In this document: positions 54,663 to 63,110 of the stretch, in pieces
Numbering within the stretch: the first letter of the stretch is position 1
Layout of the letters: each line of letters opens with the position of its first letter
Source of the DNA: Paracyclopina nana
Taxonomy: Eukaryota > Arthropoda > Copepoda > Cyclopoida > Cyclopettidae
DNA: 64,000 nucleotides
NCBI GenBank assembly: GCA_019096065.1
Contig: JAGUCH010000001.1
Coordinates: 1,798,001-1,862,000, forward strand
Direction: 5' to 3'
Notes under the pieces: model-generated
The model's input: the letters and a program-made list of their open reading frames with translations, nothing else
Told to the model about the DNA's origin: nothing
Database searches by the model: none
Program-made: the position numbers and the translations under genes

Positions 54663-55760
54663 CTTGATGCACGCATCAAGACCGAGCTGGAATGCAGAGC
54701 TATAATAGCTATGCAATTCAGTGATAACAGATAAAAACGTAATCGATGAGTCTGTTCAAAATGGCTAGACAAAAAAACATTTGAGCAAGATAGACTGAAA
54801 TGTGAGTTGCATGGCGCAAAGACGCTGAGCCAGTTTCTGTTGAACAGATACCCGACTCCAAGGGGGGCAAAAAGTTGTTATGGAACAAAAATCCAGAGAC
54901 GCTCCCACACTAGAAAAATCCAGTTTGAGCGGCTTCGCTTGGAGATGTAGAATGGTGGCGCCACCATGCGCCTAACCACGAACTAAAAACGTTTTGCCCA
55001 AGGCTAAAACGAACAATGAAGAGTGGAACCGCCGGTGCACCTACAATTCACCTGGGAAGGTTTTTGAACTTATCTAAACTCAAAAATGGCCATACTTGAC
55101 TCGAGTGGTGACCCAAATTCCGGGATTTATTAGGCGGGTACAAGGAATAAAATAAAACGTTACATAAAAGTCAAGAGAATGAAAATGACTAATGTTATAA
55201 TGATACCGCTAATGACCGCCAGATGGACTAACAGAAGAAAAGGTTCAAAGTGCACAAAGATTAGGCATATTGTTAAATAAAAGAAGTGCTGAAATGTGGC
55301 TATCTTGCAGTTGCCACATGAATCCCCTCTTTTTTGGTGGAGAATTCAATTTACGCTAAACACAGCGCTAGCAAAACAAGCTAGGTCAGCACACATTGTA
55401 GACTGACATGTGAGAAAATGAAAAATACACGTCTTCTAGCCTGATATGGAAAAGAATATTGTGCCATTGCCTAGTGCTTGAGCTTGCTTTTGCTATGTGC
55501 AATGACATACGGCCGGTTTTCCAGTCCTGTAGGGACTACGTTTCCTTCGCCGCACTCAAGGCCGAGCCGGAATGCCCAAGGAAAAAAGGATGCCAAATTG
55601 GCATTGGTAGCCCATAAGCACCAACGCTTGGCCGGTAGTAATCGCAGACACTCAAATATGGTGCTGCATCAAGCCCGAGCTGGAATGCAGGGCTATAGTA
55701 AACGCTTTTCTTGAACATTGAAGCATCGTTTGCAGTGTCAAGGCCGTCAAGGTCGAGCTG
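54663..55760 (+). repeat. four dispersed copies of a gagctggaatgc motif
   Basis: Copies of tcaagNccgagctggaatgc lie near 54678, 55557, 55671 and 55750. Two of them continue with cagRgctataRta. The first is preceded by a perfect hairpin (cttgatg-cacg-catcaag, 54663-54680). No coding frame explains the conservation. Confidence 0.55.
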
Positions 55761-56049
55761 GAATGCTAGCTTATTTACAGGCCCGAATCTGTGGATTTGG
55801 GCCGCTAATGATTCGCTAATGATTAATTATGCAATTAAAATGCAATTCTTGACACCTGAGATATGGTCTACGGTCCTTTTGGCCATGAAATGTAAAAAAT
55901 TGGACTCGAAATGTGCTTGGCTATGATAATGAACTGCTGAACTTGACTAGAAAGGTGCTGAGCTTCATAAGGCTGAGCTATCTGCTGAGGTAAACGCGAA
56001 ATGAGTTGCGGCGAACACAGTAGACACAAAAAGTACAATGAACGTGGAC

Positions 56050-56055
56050 TTTATT
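56050..56055 (-). terminator. poly(A) signal of the 135-aa antisense gene
   Basis: The minus strand reads AATAAA about 100 bases after the stop codon of the upstream spliced gene, within an otherwise GC-rich region. Confidence 0.6.
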
Positions 56056-56156
56056 GTCCCGTAAGGGAGGCCTCCAGGCGAGGGGGGCGGGCTGGCCTTG
56101 GGCCACGTTGGGGCCAGCCCTGGCCGGTGCGGTGGCCTACCGATAACGAGACGATT

Positions 56157-56755
56157 TCTGCAAAAAGATAAGATGAATATAGTGGAGCTGTGATAGCTTA
56201 AGTGAATAAGTTAGACTTACTAGACGACTCCTTCAAGGGGGTCCGCCTCCGCCACGCCCATCATGCGGAGGACCCACGCAGAAATGCGGGGGAGGTCCTC
56301 GGGCTCCGCCCACACGCGGCTGACAAGCCGGTAGAGGCCTCTCGGCTTCGTCCGGTGGACCCAGACGAGGGCGGGAGCACCACCACGTAATACGTGGCCG
56401 CCCCTGCCACGTTCAGGGCCACGCCCTAGAGGATCTCTTCGGCCTGTAATACGAGAAAAAGTCTAGCTTTGACCAAATAGATAACGAATAATGCACTTAC
56501 GAAGCCCTGAACGGGGCAGGAGGACACGCCTCCTGATGGCCCAAAGGGCCTGCGGGCGGGGCCGCAGGTGGCTGGGGCCACCCGCCGCGGACTCGGCCGC
56601 GGGGGGCGCCCCTACGGGAGCCTCGGTGGCTGGCGCCACCGTTGTAGTAGAAGGATTCTGCATTCCCAATGAAAAAGATACAGTTTAACGAAAGGATTCA
56701 CCGGATTTTAATCGAAATAAAAACTTACGAACAAGCCGTGTAGGAAGCCCGCCAT
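56157..56755 (-). CDS. antisense spliced gene, 135-aa basic protein of unknown function
   Basis: Minus-strand gene with four coding pieces: 56729-56755, 56501-56657, 56221-56443, and the last base of the stop at 56157. The three introns (71, 57 and 63 bp) all have gtaagt donors and cag acceptors, and the frame stays open across every junction (phases 0, 1, 2). The product starts MAGFLHGLF, then has a Pro/Ala/Thr-rich segment, a strongly basic Arg-rich middle and a more ordered C-terminal third. I do not recognise it. Its DNA is much more GC-rich than the neighbouring pol. A TATA-like aataaaaagagg lies about 80 bases upstream and AATAAA about 100 bases downstream, so it looks like a self-contained unit. 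Coding status is inferred from splice signals only. Confidence 0.62.
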
Positions 56756-56930
56756 GTTTTGGACTTTTTAGTAAACAAGGCGCGCTACCAGAAAAATCCG
56801 GTCTGAAATCGGCCAAATTTCGTGTAAAAAAGCCTCTTTTTATTACGTGCATCTACGTAAAGTCTGGGAGCGCTGTCAGATGAAGGTAACGGCTTTGCTA
56901 ATACCTACTACTCCACTTGAATTCGAATTC

Positions 56931-56936
56931 TTTATT
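56931..56936 (-). terminator. poly(A) signal of the 304-aa antisense gene
   Basis: TAATAAA on the minus strand about 310 bases after the stop at 57245, downstream of an AT-rich tatata stretch. It lies before the promoter of the next antisense gene. Confidence 0.55.
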
Positions 56937-57244
56937 ACATATATATAGAATACAAGTACTATAGTATATACTCGAGTATATCGGAAGCTTTGAGATCAGA
57001 TCAAAATAAAAACAAGACGAGTGCAAGTGCAAAAGCCGGCTTTAAAAAAGTCTTCAAGGCCTCGAAAAGTCTGCTAGTTCTTGAAAAAGTGGAAAAGTCT
57101 GCGAAGACTGCGGAAAAGTGCGAGTTATAAAGTGAGAAAGTTGCAACGCGATGAAAGTACAAAGTGCGAAAAGTTACAGAAAACGCGCTTAAATACGTGC
57201 GAAAAGAAAGCGTTCTTCGTCTTGCAATAAGTCTGTGGCGATCC

Positions 57245-58294
57245 TTAGTTGGCATCGCTGTTCACGTCCTGGGAAGCCTTTGACTCGGCGGAATCCTGGT
57301 CCTCATCTGCGATGGAGAGAGGTTCAGCCTCAGTGATCTCGTCCTTGTCCGGAATGGACTCCGCTGCCGAATCCAAGCGACGGTGATCTCGGGCTCGAGC
57401 CCGGCGAGATCGTCTCTTCAAAGTCCGCGGTCCACACCCTTCAGTAACAGGTACCTGAAAAGGTGCATGAAAAAGAGTACATGAGTAACCTGTTTACAGT
57501 TCATAAATTGATAGGTCCTTACCCAGCCCTTGGGATTAGGGACGTCATAGATGTGGGCCAGCCCGGACATGATGCTGGGATTCCGGCGTAGTGTTCCATA
57601 GGGGTCCATGGCAGCCATTGCCATTTGGAGCGAATGGACATCAGGGTCACGCATAATCGGGGCTGGTGGCAAAGCTCGGACCTCTGGTGTACAGCAGTGG
57701 AATACCGCTGCATGCTCAGATGGGGCCTTTGTTGGAAGCATTTGCATGGCTCCACTGGCAGCCGCTGACTCCGTACGAATAGCTCGAAACGTGGCCACGA
57801 ACCTACGGCACCATCGTGATGTCCACACGCAGAAGTACACCAACATGCCAAGCAAAATCTGTAAGGAAGAGGTGGTAAATAAAATTTGGCCATAGTCGCA
57901 AAACTAGCCATAAAGTTGAACTTACCAAAGCCATCCCAATGGAGGCTCCAAGACCGATCCACCCCATTACACCGTATCGGTGATAATTGAAAACCTCATC
58001 GATCCAGTCCCTCTGAGGGGCAACGGGACGATAACCATTTGGTACCGCTGGCATTAAATCTCGGGGGTCAAACACCTCCACCTCAAAGGGATCGACAGGA
58101 GCTGGGTCAAATCCAGGTCCACCCTCAGCTTCAGAAATGCCGCTCTCAGGAATAGCAACAGTAGGACCTACTGGGCCCGTGGTTTGAGAATCCACTAGCG
58201 CAGGACCCACCGTTGATGGCTGGATTGGAACCTCAGTGGGAGCCTCTGTAGAGCTGCCCTCTGGAGTTAGAGAAACCCAGGCTAAAATGACCAT
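57245..58294 (-). CDS. antisense spliced gene, 304-aa single-pass membrane protein
   Basis: Minus-strand gene with three exons: 57926-58294, 57523-57858 and 57245-57454. The two introns (67 and 68 bp) have gtaagt/gtaagg donors and ttacag/ttttcag acceptors, both in phase 0. The start MVILAWVSL could be a short signal peptide. Residues 10-100 are rich in Thr, Ser, Pro and Gly, like a mucin-type ectodomain. The first intron lies inside a transmembrane helix (about residues 110-134) that is complete only after splicing, which is strong support for the exon model. A basic cluster and an acidic end form the cytoplasmic side. I do not recognise the family. It could be a second surface protein or a host receptor-like gene. 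A TATA-like motif and a poly(A) signal flank it. Confidence 0.75.
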
Positions 58295-58659
58295 CGCGAG
58301 TTGATTAGGATTGTAATATCTCTAGAAAAGTGACCAGCTTGGACGAAGTCCGATGGGAGAATGATCAACATTAAGTGAAAGCTGAGAGTTGCAACTGCCT
58401 GTTGCACCCTCGCTACGTTTCTCGACCTAGGAAGTCAAAAATGTCCGTGCAACTCGACGATGAGCGTGCGCGCACGCGCCCATCTTATAAGGAAGTGGTA
58501 TAAGTCCTGTTACCTTGTTCTTTTTTACCTAGACAAAAAATGACCTTGGTTTTTTAAAAAAGGGACAACCCACGCATTTAAATGCCCGAGAGTGTGGGGC
58601 ATACCTGTAAAGATGCGTATAAAAAGGGCAGTTTACGGCCCTACAGCAACAGTCTGGAA
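58295..58659. promoter_or_regulatory. divergent promoter between the antisense and sense genes
   Basis: The palindrome CTTATAAG (58484-58491) can serve as a TATA box for the minus gene starting at 58294. TATAAAAAG (58618-58626) serves the plus gene starting at 58660. Between them lies a perfect 14-bp palindrome, GCGTGCGCGCACGC (58464-58477). Two oppositely directed genes thus share one 365-bp control region. Confidence 0.6.
58618..58626 (+). promoter_or_regulatory. TATA box of the 371-aa gene
   Basis: TATAAAAAG lies 42 bases before the ATG at 58660. Transcription would start about 25-30 bases on, leaving a short leader. Confidence 0.6.
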
Positions 58660-59775
58660 ATGAGCGATAGCTTGAATAGCCTCGATAACCTAAGGATGTC
58701 TCTGATCACCGAAGCCATGGAAGGAGAATCTGCATTGGTCTCCATGATGGAGACTGATAAGACTGGAGAGTTCAACGAGCATGAGGTTAGTGAGCTCCTA
58801 AAGGATGATGAGCCAGTTATGGATCGCAACATGCCTGCTGTCAATACTGAGAACCAAGCCCTAAATCAGACGACTAGACACCAGGACCAAGAGGAACCCC
58901 TCGAGGTCCCATTGGAAAGGGTATCCTCCAGTTTGGGGTACCCATTGCCATTTGAGGATTTGATCAGGCCTCCCCACATGGAGGGCCTACAGGCCTATGC
59001 GAGGGAGGCGAGCCGGACCAGAGCTACTATACAGCAGCATTATGATGCAAGCCTGTTGAAGATAGCTACGAAAGAGGTCATGACTGTTGGAAAGGAGGTG
59101 CCTTTTGACCTAACGATCAGGATAAATGGAGAACCCTATGAACGGACCGAGCCTCGTAGGCCATTGAAGGTGAAAAACTTTGACTGCATTGAATTGATTA
59201 TCGAGCCAGTGAGTAAAGGAGGGGAGATTCCCGATTTTCTTGTTATATTTCCGATGCTAGACAATCTACCAGTCTACAACTTGCCTGACAAGATGGAATA
59301 TGACGAGAATGTCCATAAGTTGGCCAATGTCAGGAGTTGGTCTGCCGTCCAGAGCCCAACAGCTGTTGGGTATTATGTGCATGGAATCCGTGGACAGGGT
59401 GGAGCTCAACTCCCTGTAGTAGTCTCCAAACATTATACCAAGCGAGGCTGCATTCAGATCATGCCAACATTGGACTCATCATTTTGGGATCCGCGGATGT
59501 TCCATGATTTGACGTCGCCTTACGTGCAACTGTATGTGGGACCGCCGTCCTGCCTTAACAATGGCGTGGCTCAAGCACCACGAAAATTGGACGTGAAGAT
59601 CGATATGACCGCACTCCTGCCTACCATGGTAGCCCAGTTTGTCGATCGAGCCATTGGGACATATCCGCAATGCGTGAGGTACACAGCCGGGGCCAGGCCC
59701 CAAAAACTAGCTGCGTTTGTGGAGAAGTCTTGGCAACAAAAACAAGGCGAGGACCTAGACTGTACGCCGATGTAG
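58660..59775 (+). CDS. sense gene, 371-aa protein of unknown function
   Basis: The open frame runs from 58582, but I choose the ATG at 58660. The TATA box at 58618 would start the transcript after the earlier ATG. The N-terminal 100 residues are acidic, Met/Leu/Ser-rich and probably disordered. From about residue 120 the protein looks folded, with alternating hydrophobic strands, and has no membrane segment or signal peptide. I do not recognise it. A structural or nucleoprotein-like role is possible but unproven. A second open frame (59670-59957) overlaps its end in the -1 frame and may be an extension. The unit ends with AATAAA at 60057. Confidence 0.7.
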   Translation: MSDSLNSLDNLRMSLITEAMEGESALVSMMETDKTGEFNEHEVSELLKDDEPVMDRNMPAVNTENQALNQTTRHQDQEEPLEVPLERVSSSLGYPLPFEDLIRPPHMEGLQAYAREASRTRATIQQHYDASLLKIATKEVMTVGKEVPFDLTIRINGEPYERTEPRRPLKVKNFDCIELIIEPVSKGGEIPDFLVIFPMLDNLPVYNLPDKMEYDENVHKLANVRSWSAVQSPTAVGYYVHGIRGQGGAQLPVVVSKHYTKRGCIQIMPTLDSSFWDPRMFHDLTSPYVQLYVGPPSCLNNGVAQAPRKLDVKIDMTALLPTMVAQFVDRAIGTYPQCVRYTAGARPQKLAAFVEKSWQQKQGEDLDCTPM

Positions 59776-59957
59776 CGCGCGGGCGCCCTTTTGGCACAGG
59801 AACGAATGGACCAGACATTTTGCACGCTAAGCGCTCCAAAGTCGATAAGAATAAGGAGCGTGTGAACTATCTCCTCCAGGCTAAAATGGAGGAAATGACC
59901 CCCAGCGACATCAAGGTATTCACTGAGGCGATTAATGGATTTGTCGGGCAGTTCTAA
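59670..59957 (+). CDS. overlapping open frame, possible -1 extension of the 371-aa gene
   Basis: Ninety-five codons overlap the last 106 bases of the 371-aa frame and continue 180 bases past its stop. The part beyond the stop has a basic KRSKVDKNK patch and an amphipathic helical end, which looks protein-like. An A-rich stretch (caacaaaaacaagg, about 59740) in the overlap could allow slippage or mark a one-base error. No canonical slippery heptamer is in phase. It could also be a separate small protein. Confidence 0.4.
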   Translation: MREVHSRGQAPKTSCVCGEVLATKTRRGPRLYADVARGRPFGTGTNGPDILHAKRSKVDKNKERVNYLLQAKMEEMTPSDIKVFTEAINGFVGQF

Positions 59958-60056
59958 AATGAAATTACCCTTCAGAATCGAATTGTACATATTGATAAAA
60001 TACTTGGTTGTGGGCCAATACTCTTAACTTTACCATACATGTCGACATGCTATGAT

Positions 60057-60062
60057 AATAAA
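60057..60062 (+). terminator. poly(A) signal of the 371-aa gene unit
   Basis: AATAAA about 100 bases after the end of the overlapping frame and before the TATA box of the next gene. Confidence 0.55.
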
Positions 60063-60128
60063 AACCCAATGGAAAAAGCAAAGAATGTCTAGACATAGTG
60101 AGGTGGCGTGCCCATACTTGTCTGGGTT

Positions 60129-60135
60129 TATAAGG
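60129..60135 (+). promoter_or_regulatory. TATA box of the envelope-like gene
   Basis: TATAAGG lies 62 bases before the ATG at 60191, at a similar distance to the TATA box of the preceding gene. It suggests that this gene does not depend on splicing from the LTR transcript. Confidence 0.5.
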
Positions 60136-60190
60136 AAAGTTAGCGGTCTTGGGGCCCAAATAGTTTCTGATCAGAGTTTGTGCTGGTAAG

Positions 60191-62077
60191 ATGTCGTTTG
60201 AATTGGCCTTCATACTCACCCTTTTGGGATCTGGCACTTGGGGCCTGTCCAACTACCCAAATACTCAGTTCGTACTGGATGAGGCACTTTGCCATTCCGG
60301 ACATGCCCTAGTTCCAGTTAGAGTGGTCCATCATCCTAGAATGGTGAAAAAGGCTATGGTGTTAGATACGAAGGATTACAGTGGCCTTTTGCAATCAACA
60401 ATTGGCGTCCTGAATAATATTGACACCGTGGTAAAAGAAGTTAAGGACAAGGAGGACTTGGTCCATATTGGGAATATGTTGGCAGTTGGAGAAGAGAGTA
60501 CCCCTAACACCATCGACAAAGCTTGTTCCAAACGTCAAGGGTTTGTACCATTTGCCCCTAAAACTTATGAAGACATGGACGTTTTTCTAGAACTATTACG
60601 TTATACGGCAAAGGAAAGCCCTCTTGCCACTAAGGTAACTTTATGTGTAAAGTTTCGGATCGTCAATGAGGTACCTATGTCCTTGGATGGGAAAACCACA
60701 TTTCCTCAAGTGGGGTATGAGAAAAAACCGGATGATGAGATAATTGCAGGTTACCCGTGTATCACGGGTTATTTCACTGTGGGACAAGGGCCGAGGACCA
60801 TGACGTCAGTTAAAGCCCATGCACCACACAGTGATGGGAAGGCAACAATATGTGTTCAAAATGACTTTGTCATCACCCATAAGGACTTTGTCAAATCTGA
60901 ATTGTCTGGGAGGAAAAGCTTCCTTGAAAAGGCCTACAACGCCGTGATGGCCCTAGCAGAATCAGGTAAATCGACAAAATTCACCGATGGCATGATAGCA
61001 AATACCACTCCACTGAGAGTACCACCGAAAGTTTCTTTGGCCTTTCGACTACTGAAAGGTTTTAGCAAGGTATTTTTGAAGTCTGGATTATTACCAAATG
61101 ATCTGCAGCAAGTATTGTCATATGCTGACACAGTTGTGCAATTTGCCAGAAATTTTGGGCAGGCAGGCACACGGTTCAGCTTACCAACTCTGGCGCATAA
61201 TAGTGACAGAAATGCGGCCACCATTACTAATGTTTATGAACCTTTGGCGAACACTGAGCAGAGTGGAGACTTTGTCACTCAGGGAATAGTTGGGTATAAA
61301 GAAATGGACCCTACCCCTGAGGTCACATATCATATTGTGTCACGAAGCAAAGACGGATTCTTACTGCATGATAGGTATTTGACCCGCCGAAATGATCTAG
61401 TGTTTGTGTCTCGGGAAATACCCATCTATAGTGATTGCTTCGTTCATGACCATAATTTAACCGTGTGTGAAAACAAGGACTTTGACTTGACAGAAGGAGT
61501 CCAGCACTGTGCTAAAGTACTTTTAGGGCTAGCTCTGGGTGACCCTTTTGACGCCTGTGAATTAGAGCCACTTAAAACTAACACGCTCACTGATGTGGGA
61601 TGTGCTAATTATAAAGGGTTCTTAAATTTGGTCTCAAGTGCAATGATTAATAGGACTTGTTTAAATGACTTCAAGAACTCGGTGGTATTGGAACCAGGAT
61701 CCTATCAGATCCTTAGCAATTGTAAGGTTTCCCTTGGAACTCAAAGTACTGGATACGAGGACTCTCCTTGGGAAAGTGATATGGTGAAGTTCTTTACAAA
61801 ATTCCCTGAAGATGAACTTGGAGGTTTATTCAATAATTGGGAAATAATCCTGACGGTGAGCCTATTGTCTGCAGCACTGGGATTCACGTGTATGGGCATA
61901 TTGATTTGGAAAAGGCGGCGAGTATGCAGCCGATGTTATGATGATGGAGGCTATGTGAGACCTAATACGTCCCGCCCACGGCTTCGCTACAATAGAGGAG
62001 ATCGCAAGAAAGATGCTGACCAAAATCAGCGCCTTACTGTGCGAATGAGTGGCCTGGGAGGCGCGACGTTAGTATAA
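60191..62077 (+). CDS. envelope-like membrane glycoprotein, 628 aa
   Basis: Intact type I membrane protein. The signal peptide is at residues 1-19 (MSFELAFILTLLGSGTWG). The ectodomain has about 530 residues with many Cys and several N-x-S/T sites. One transmembrane helix lies at about 550-574, followed by a tail of about 50 basic residues with a C-x2-C. Position just before the 3' LTR and this topology make it the likely Env for cell-cell or cell entry. I do not recognise the fold. It does not look like the env of the Ty3 element in this window. It has its own TATA-like box at 60129. No AATAAA follows directly, so it probably uses the LTR poly(A) site. Confidence 0.75.
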   Translation: MSFELAFILTLLGSGTWGLSNYPNTQFVLDEALCHSGHALVPVRVVHHPRMVKKAMVLDTKDYSGLLQSTIGVLNNIDTVVKEVKDKEDLVHIGNMLAVGEESTPNTIDKACSKRQGFVPFAPKTYEDMDVFLELLRYTAKESPLATKVTLCVKFRIVNEVPMSLDGKTTFPQVGYEKKPDDEIIAGYPCITGYFTVGQGPRTMTSVKAHAPHSDGKATICVQNDFVITHKDFVKSELSGRKSFLEKAYNAVMALAESGKSTKFTDGMIANTTPLRVPPKVSLAFRLLKGFSKVFLKSGLLPNDLQQVLSYADTVVQFARNFGQAGTRFSLPTLAHNSDRNAATITNVYEPLANTEQSGDFVTQGIVGYKEMDPTPEVTYHIVSRSKDGFLLHDRYLTRRNDLVFVSREIPIYSDCFVHDHNLTVCENKDFDLTEGVQHCAKVLLGLALGDPFDACELEPLKTNTLTDVGCANYKGFLNLVSSAMINRTCLNDFKNSVVLEPGSYQILSNCKVSLGTQSTGYEDSPWESDMVKFFTKFPEDELGGLFNNWEIILTVSLLSAALGFTCMGILIWKRRRVCSRCYDDGGYVRPNTSRPRLRYNRGDRKKDADQNQRLTVRMSGLGGATLV

Positions 62078-62181
62078 TAACTGTATCAACCTTAATGTGA
62101 TGTAAGCGATCAATGACACCTTTTTTATATTTTTAGAGCTTAAAAACTATTTCAAAAGCTGAAAAAGTTAGGGCCGGGAAA
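62078..62181 (+). other. 3' untranslated end with polypurine tract
   Basis: About 100 bases after env ending in gggccgggaaa (62171-62181), a purine-rich tract interrupted by cc and directly touching the 3' LTR. Its last part, gggaaa, is the likely plus-strand primer. Confidence 0.5.
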
Positions 62182-63105
62182 GATGGGCAATAAGTACATC
62201 ATGTCTCTGGTGCACGTTACGACCAGAATAGGACTTGATTGGACCCTCCAGTGGAACCTGTGGAAACCGTGGAGCCCGTGGAGCCGCCAGAAGTCCGGAA
62301 GGTTGCCCATTCACCGCTACATCACCACCTCAAAATCACAAAACCTCCCTTCTCAAAAAACACCTTTTCATCTCCTCCAACTCTCTGATTGTTGCTGCTG
62401 TTGCTGCTACTACCTATGCGTTGAGCCTTACCTATGGCAATTCACCTGACCTTGAGTGGAGAAGTTGCTAGCCATTGTGTGGAGGAGTTGCTAGCTGCTA
62501 CATAGAGAGGACCTGCAGCTGCATGATAACGGAGAGAAGCAGATGGAAGCTGATGGAACTTGCTGCGATGCATCGAGTGGAGAAGAAGGAGAAGACTCGG
62601 GGAGTTCGACGGGGGACTTCAGAGAAACAAGACATGGACCAAGTGCACATGGCCCATTGAGTGAGCTCTGCCCTGCTATTGTCCCACCAAAGTTCTCCAA
62701 AGTGTGCTGAGGCATGAAGAAGATGGCCACAAGAATATTTACTGCAGTACTTATTTCTTTGTATTTGCTGCCATTAATTTGTGTGGTGTTAAAAGCTGAG
62801 TGAATAAGACAACCTTGTTTGACTTTGTTCGACCATAACTTGTATAGAGGTTTCCTGGGCAGTTATGCATCCTCGTCTGAGGCTGTTGAGGCCGTTGAGG
62901 ACGTGGGTAGGAGGCCCAATCACAGGTCTACAGCACTGAAGCTTGCCATGTGATGTATCTCGCCGGAGTTGGAGCACCGAGGCTGCGGCTTTGGGTCCAA
63001 GGCGGGTAGACATCCGGCCAGCACCCGGAGGCTGCGAACGGTACCGTGACCATGAAGCCGATGCTAACCATCCTAGGCTTCAGAGGGTGTGACCGTCGCA
63101 CACCA
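62182..63105 (+). repeat. 3' LTR of the giant element
   Basis: 924 bp matching 39915-40839 except for one fewer C (near 62245). No consensus AATAAA was seen; a gaataagac near 62801 is the nearest motif. Confidence 0.87.
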
Positions 63106-63110
63106 TTGCT
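63106..63110 (+). repeat. target-site duplication TTGCT, right copy
   Basis: TTGCT directly follows the right LTR and equals 39910-39914. Confidence 0.75.

Larger units (their letters stand above)
52662..56040. other. gene-poor region of the giant element with hairpins and short repeats
   Basis: No convincing long gene. Short open frames occur on both strands (for example + strand 53329-53658, 109 aa, and 53938-54216, 92 aa; minus strand 53676-53948, 90 aa with a hydrophobic end), but none is recognised. Possible antisense TATA boxes are at 53285-53291 and 54391-54398, each followed by a gtaagt donor. Plus-strand AATAAA motifs occur near 53262, 54165 and 54268. A 27-bp-arm hairpin (54585-54658) and four copies of a gagctggaatgc motif are described separately. 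Confidence 0.5.
39915..63105 (+). mobile_element. giant LTR retroelement, 23.2 kb, with antisense spliced genes
   Basis: Two direct repeats of about 925 bp (39915-40839 and 62182-63105) differ by a single inserted C and are flanked by the 5-bp duplication TTGCT. They therefore behave as LTRs of one insertion. Inside are a primer-binding site, a long leader, gag, a Ty3-like pol (broken in RT/RNase H), a 3.4-kb region without clear genes, two minus-strand spliced genes, and two plus-strand genes, the last envelope-like. At over 20 kb it belongs with the giant metazoan Ty3-type elements such as the planarian Burro elements, but I cannot say it is related to them. It lies in an intron of the sestrin gene in the same orientation. 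Confidence 0.88.

Noticed and set aside
56200-56390. Plus-strand frame in the GC-rich region
   Set aside because: It lies opposite exon 3 of the spliced antisense gene and has no splice or promoter support of its own.
59690-59750. A canonical -1 slippery site in the 371-aa gene
   Set aside because: The A-rich stretches (ccccaaaaac, caacaaaaacaa) are not in phase as X XXY YYZ, so the overlap stays unexplained.
62183-62449. Open frame starting within the LTR of the giant element
   Set aside because: It spans low-complexity tgctgctgctac sequence. The same LTR has open frames in two frames at the 5' copy, and a one-base difference between copies changes it, so there is no coding constraint.
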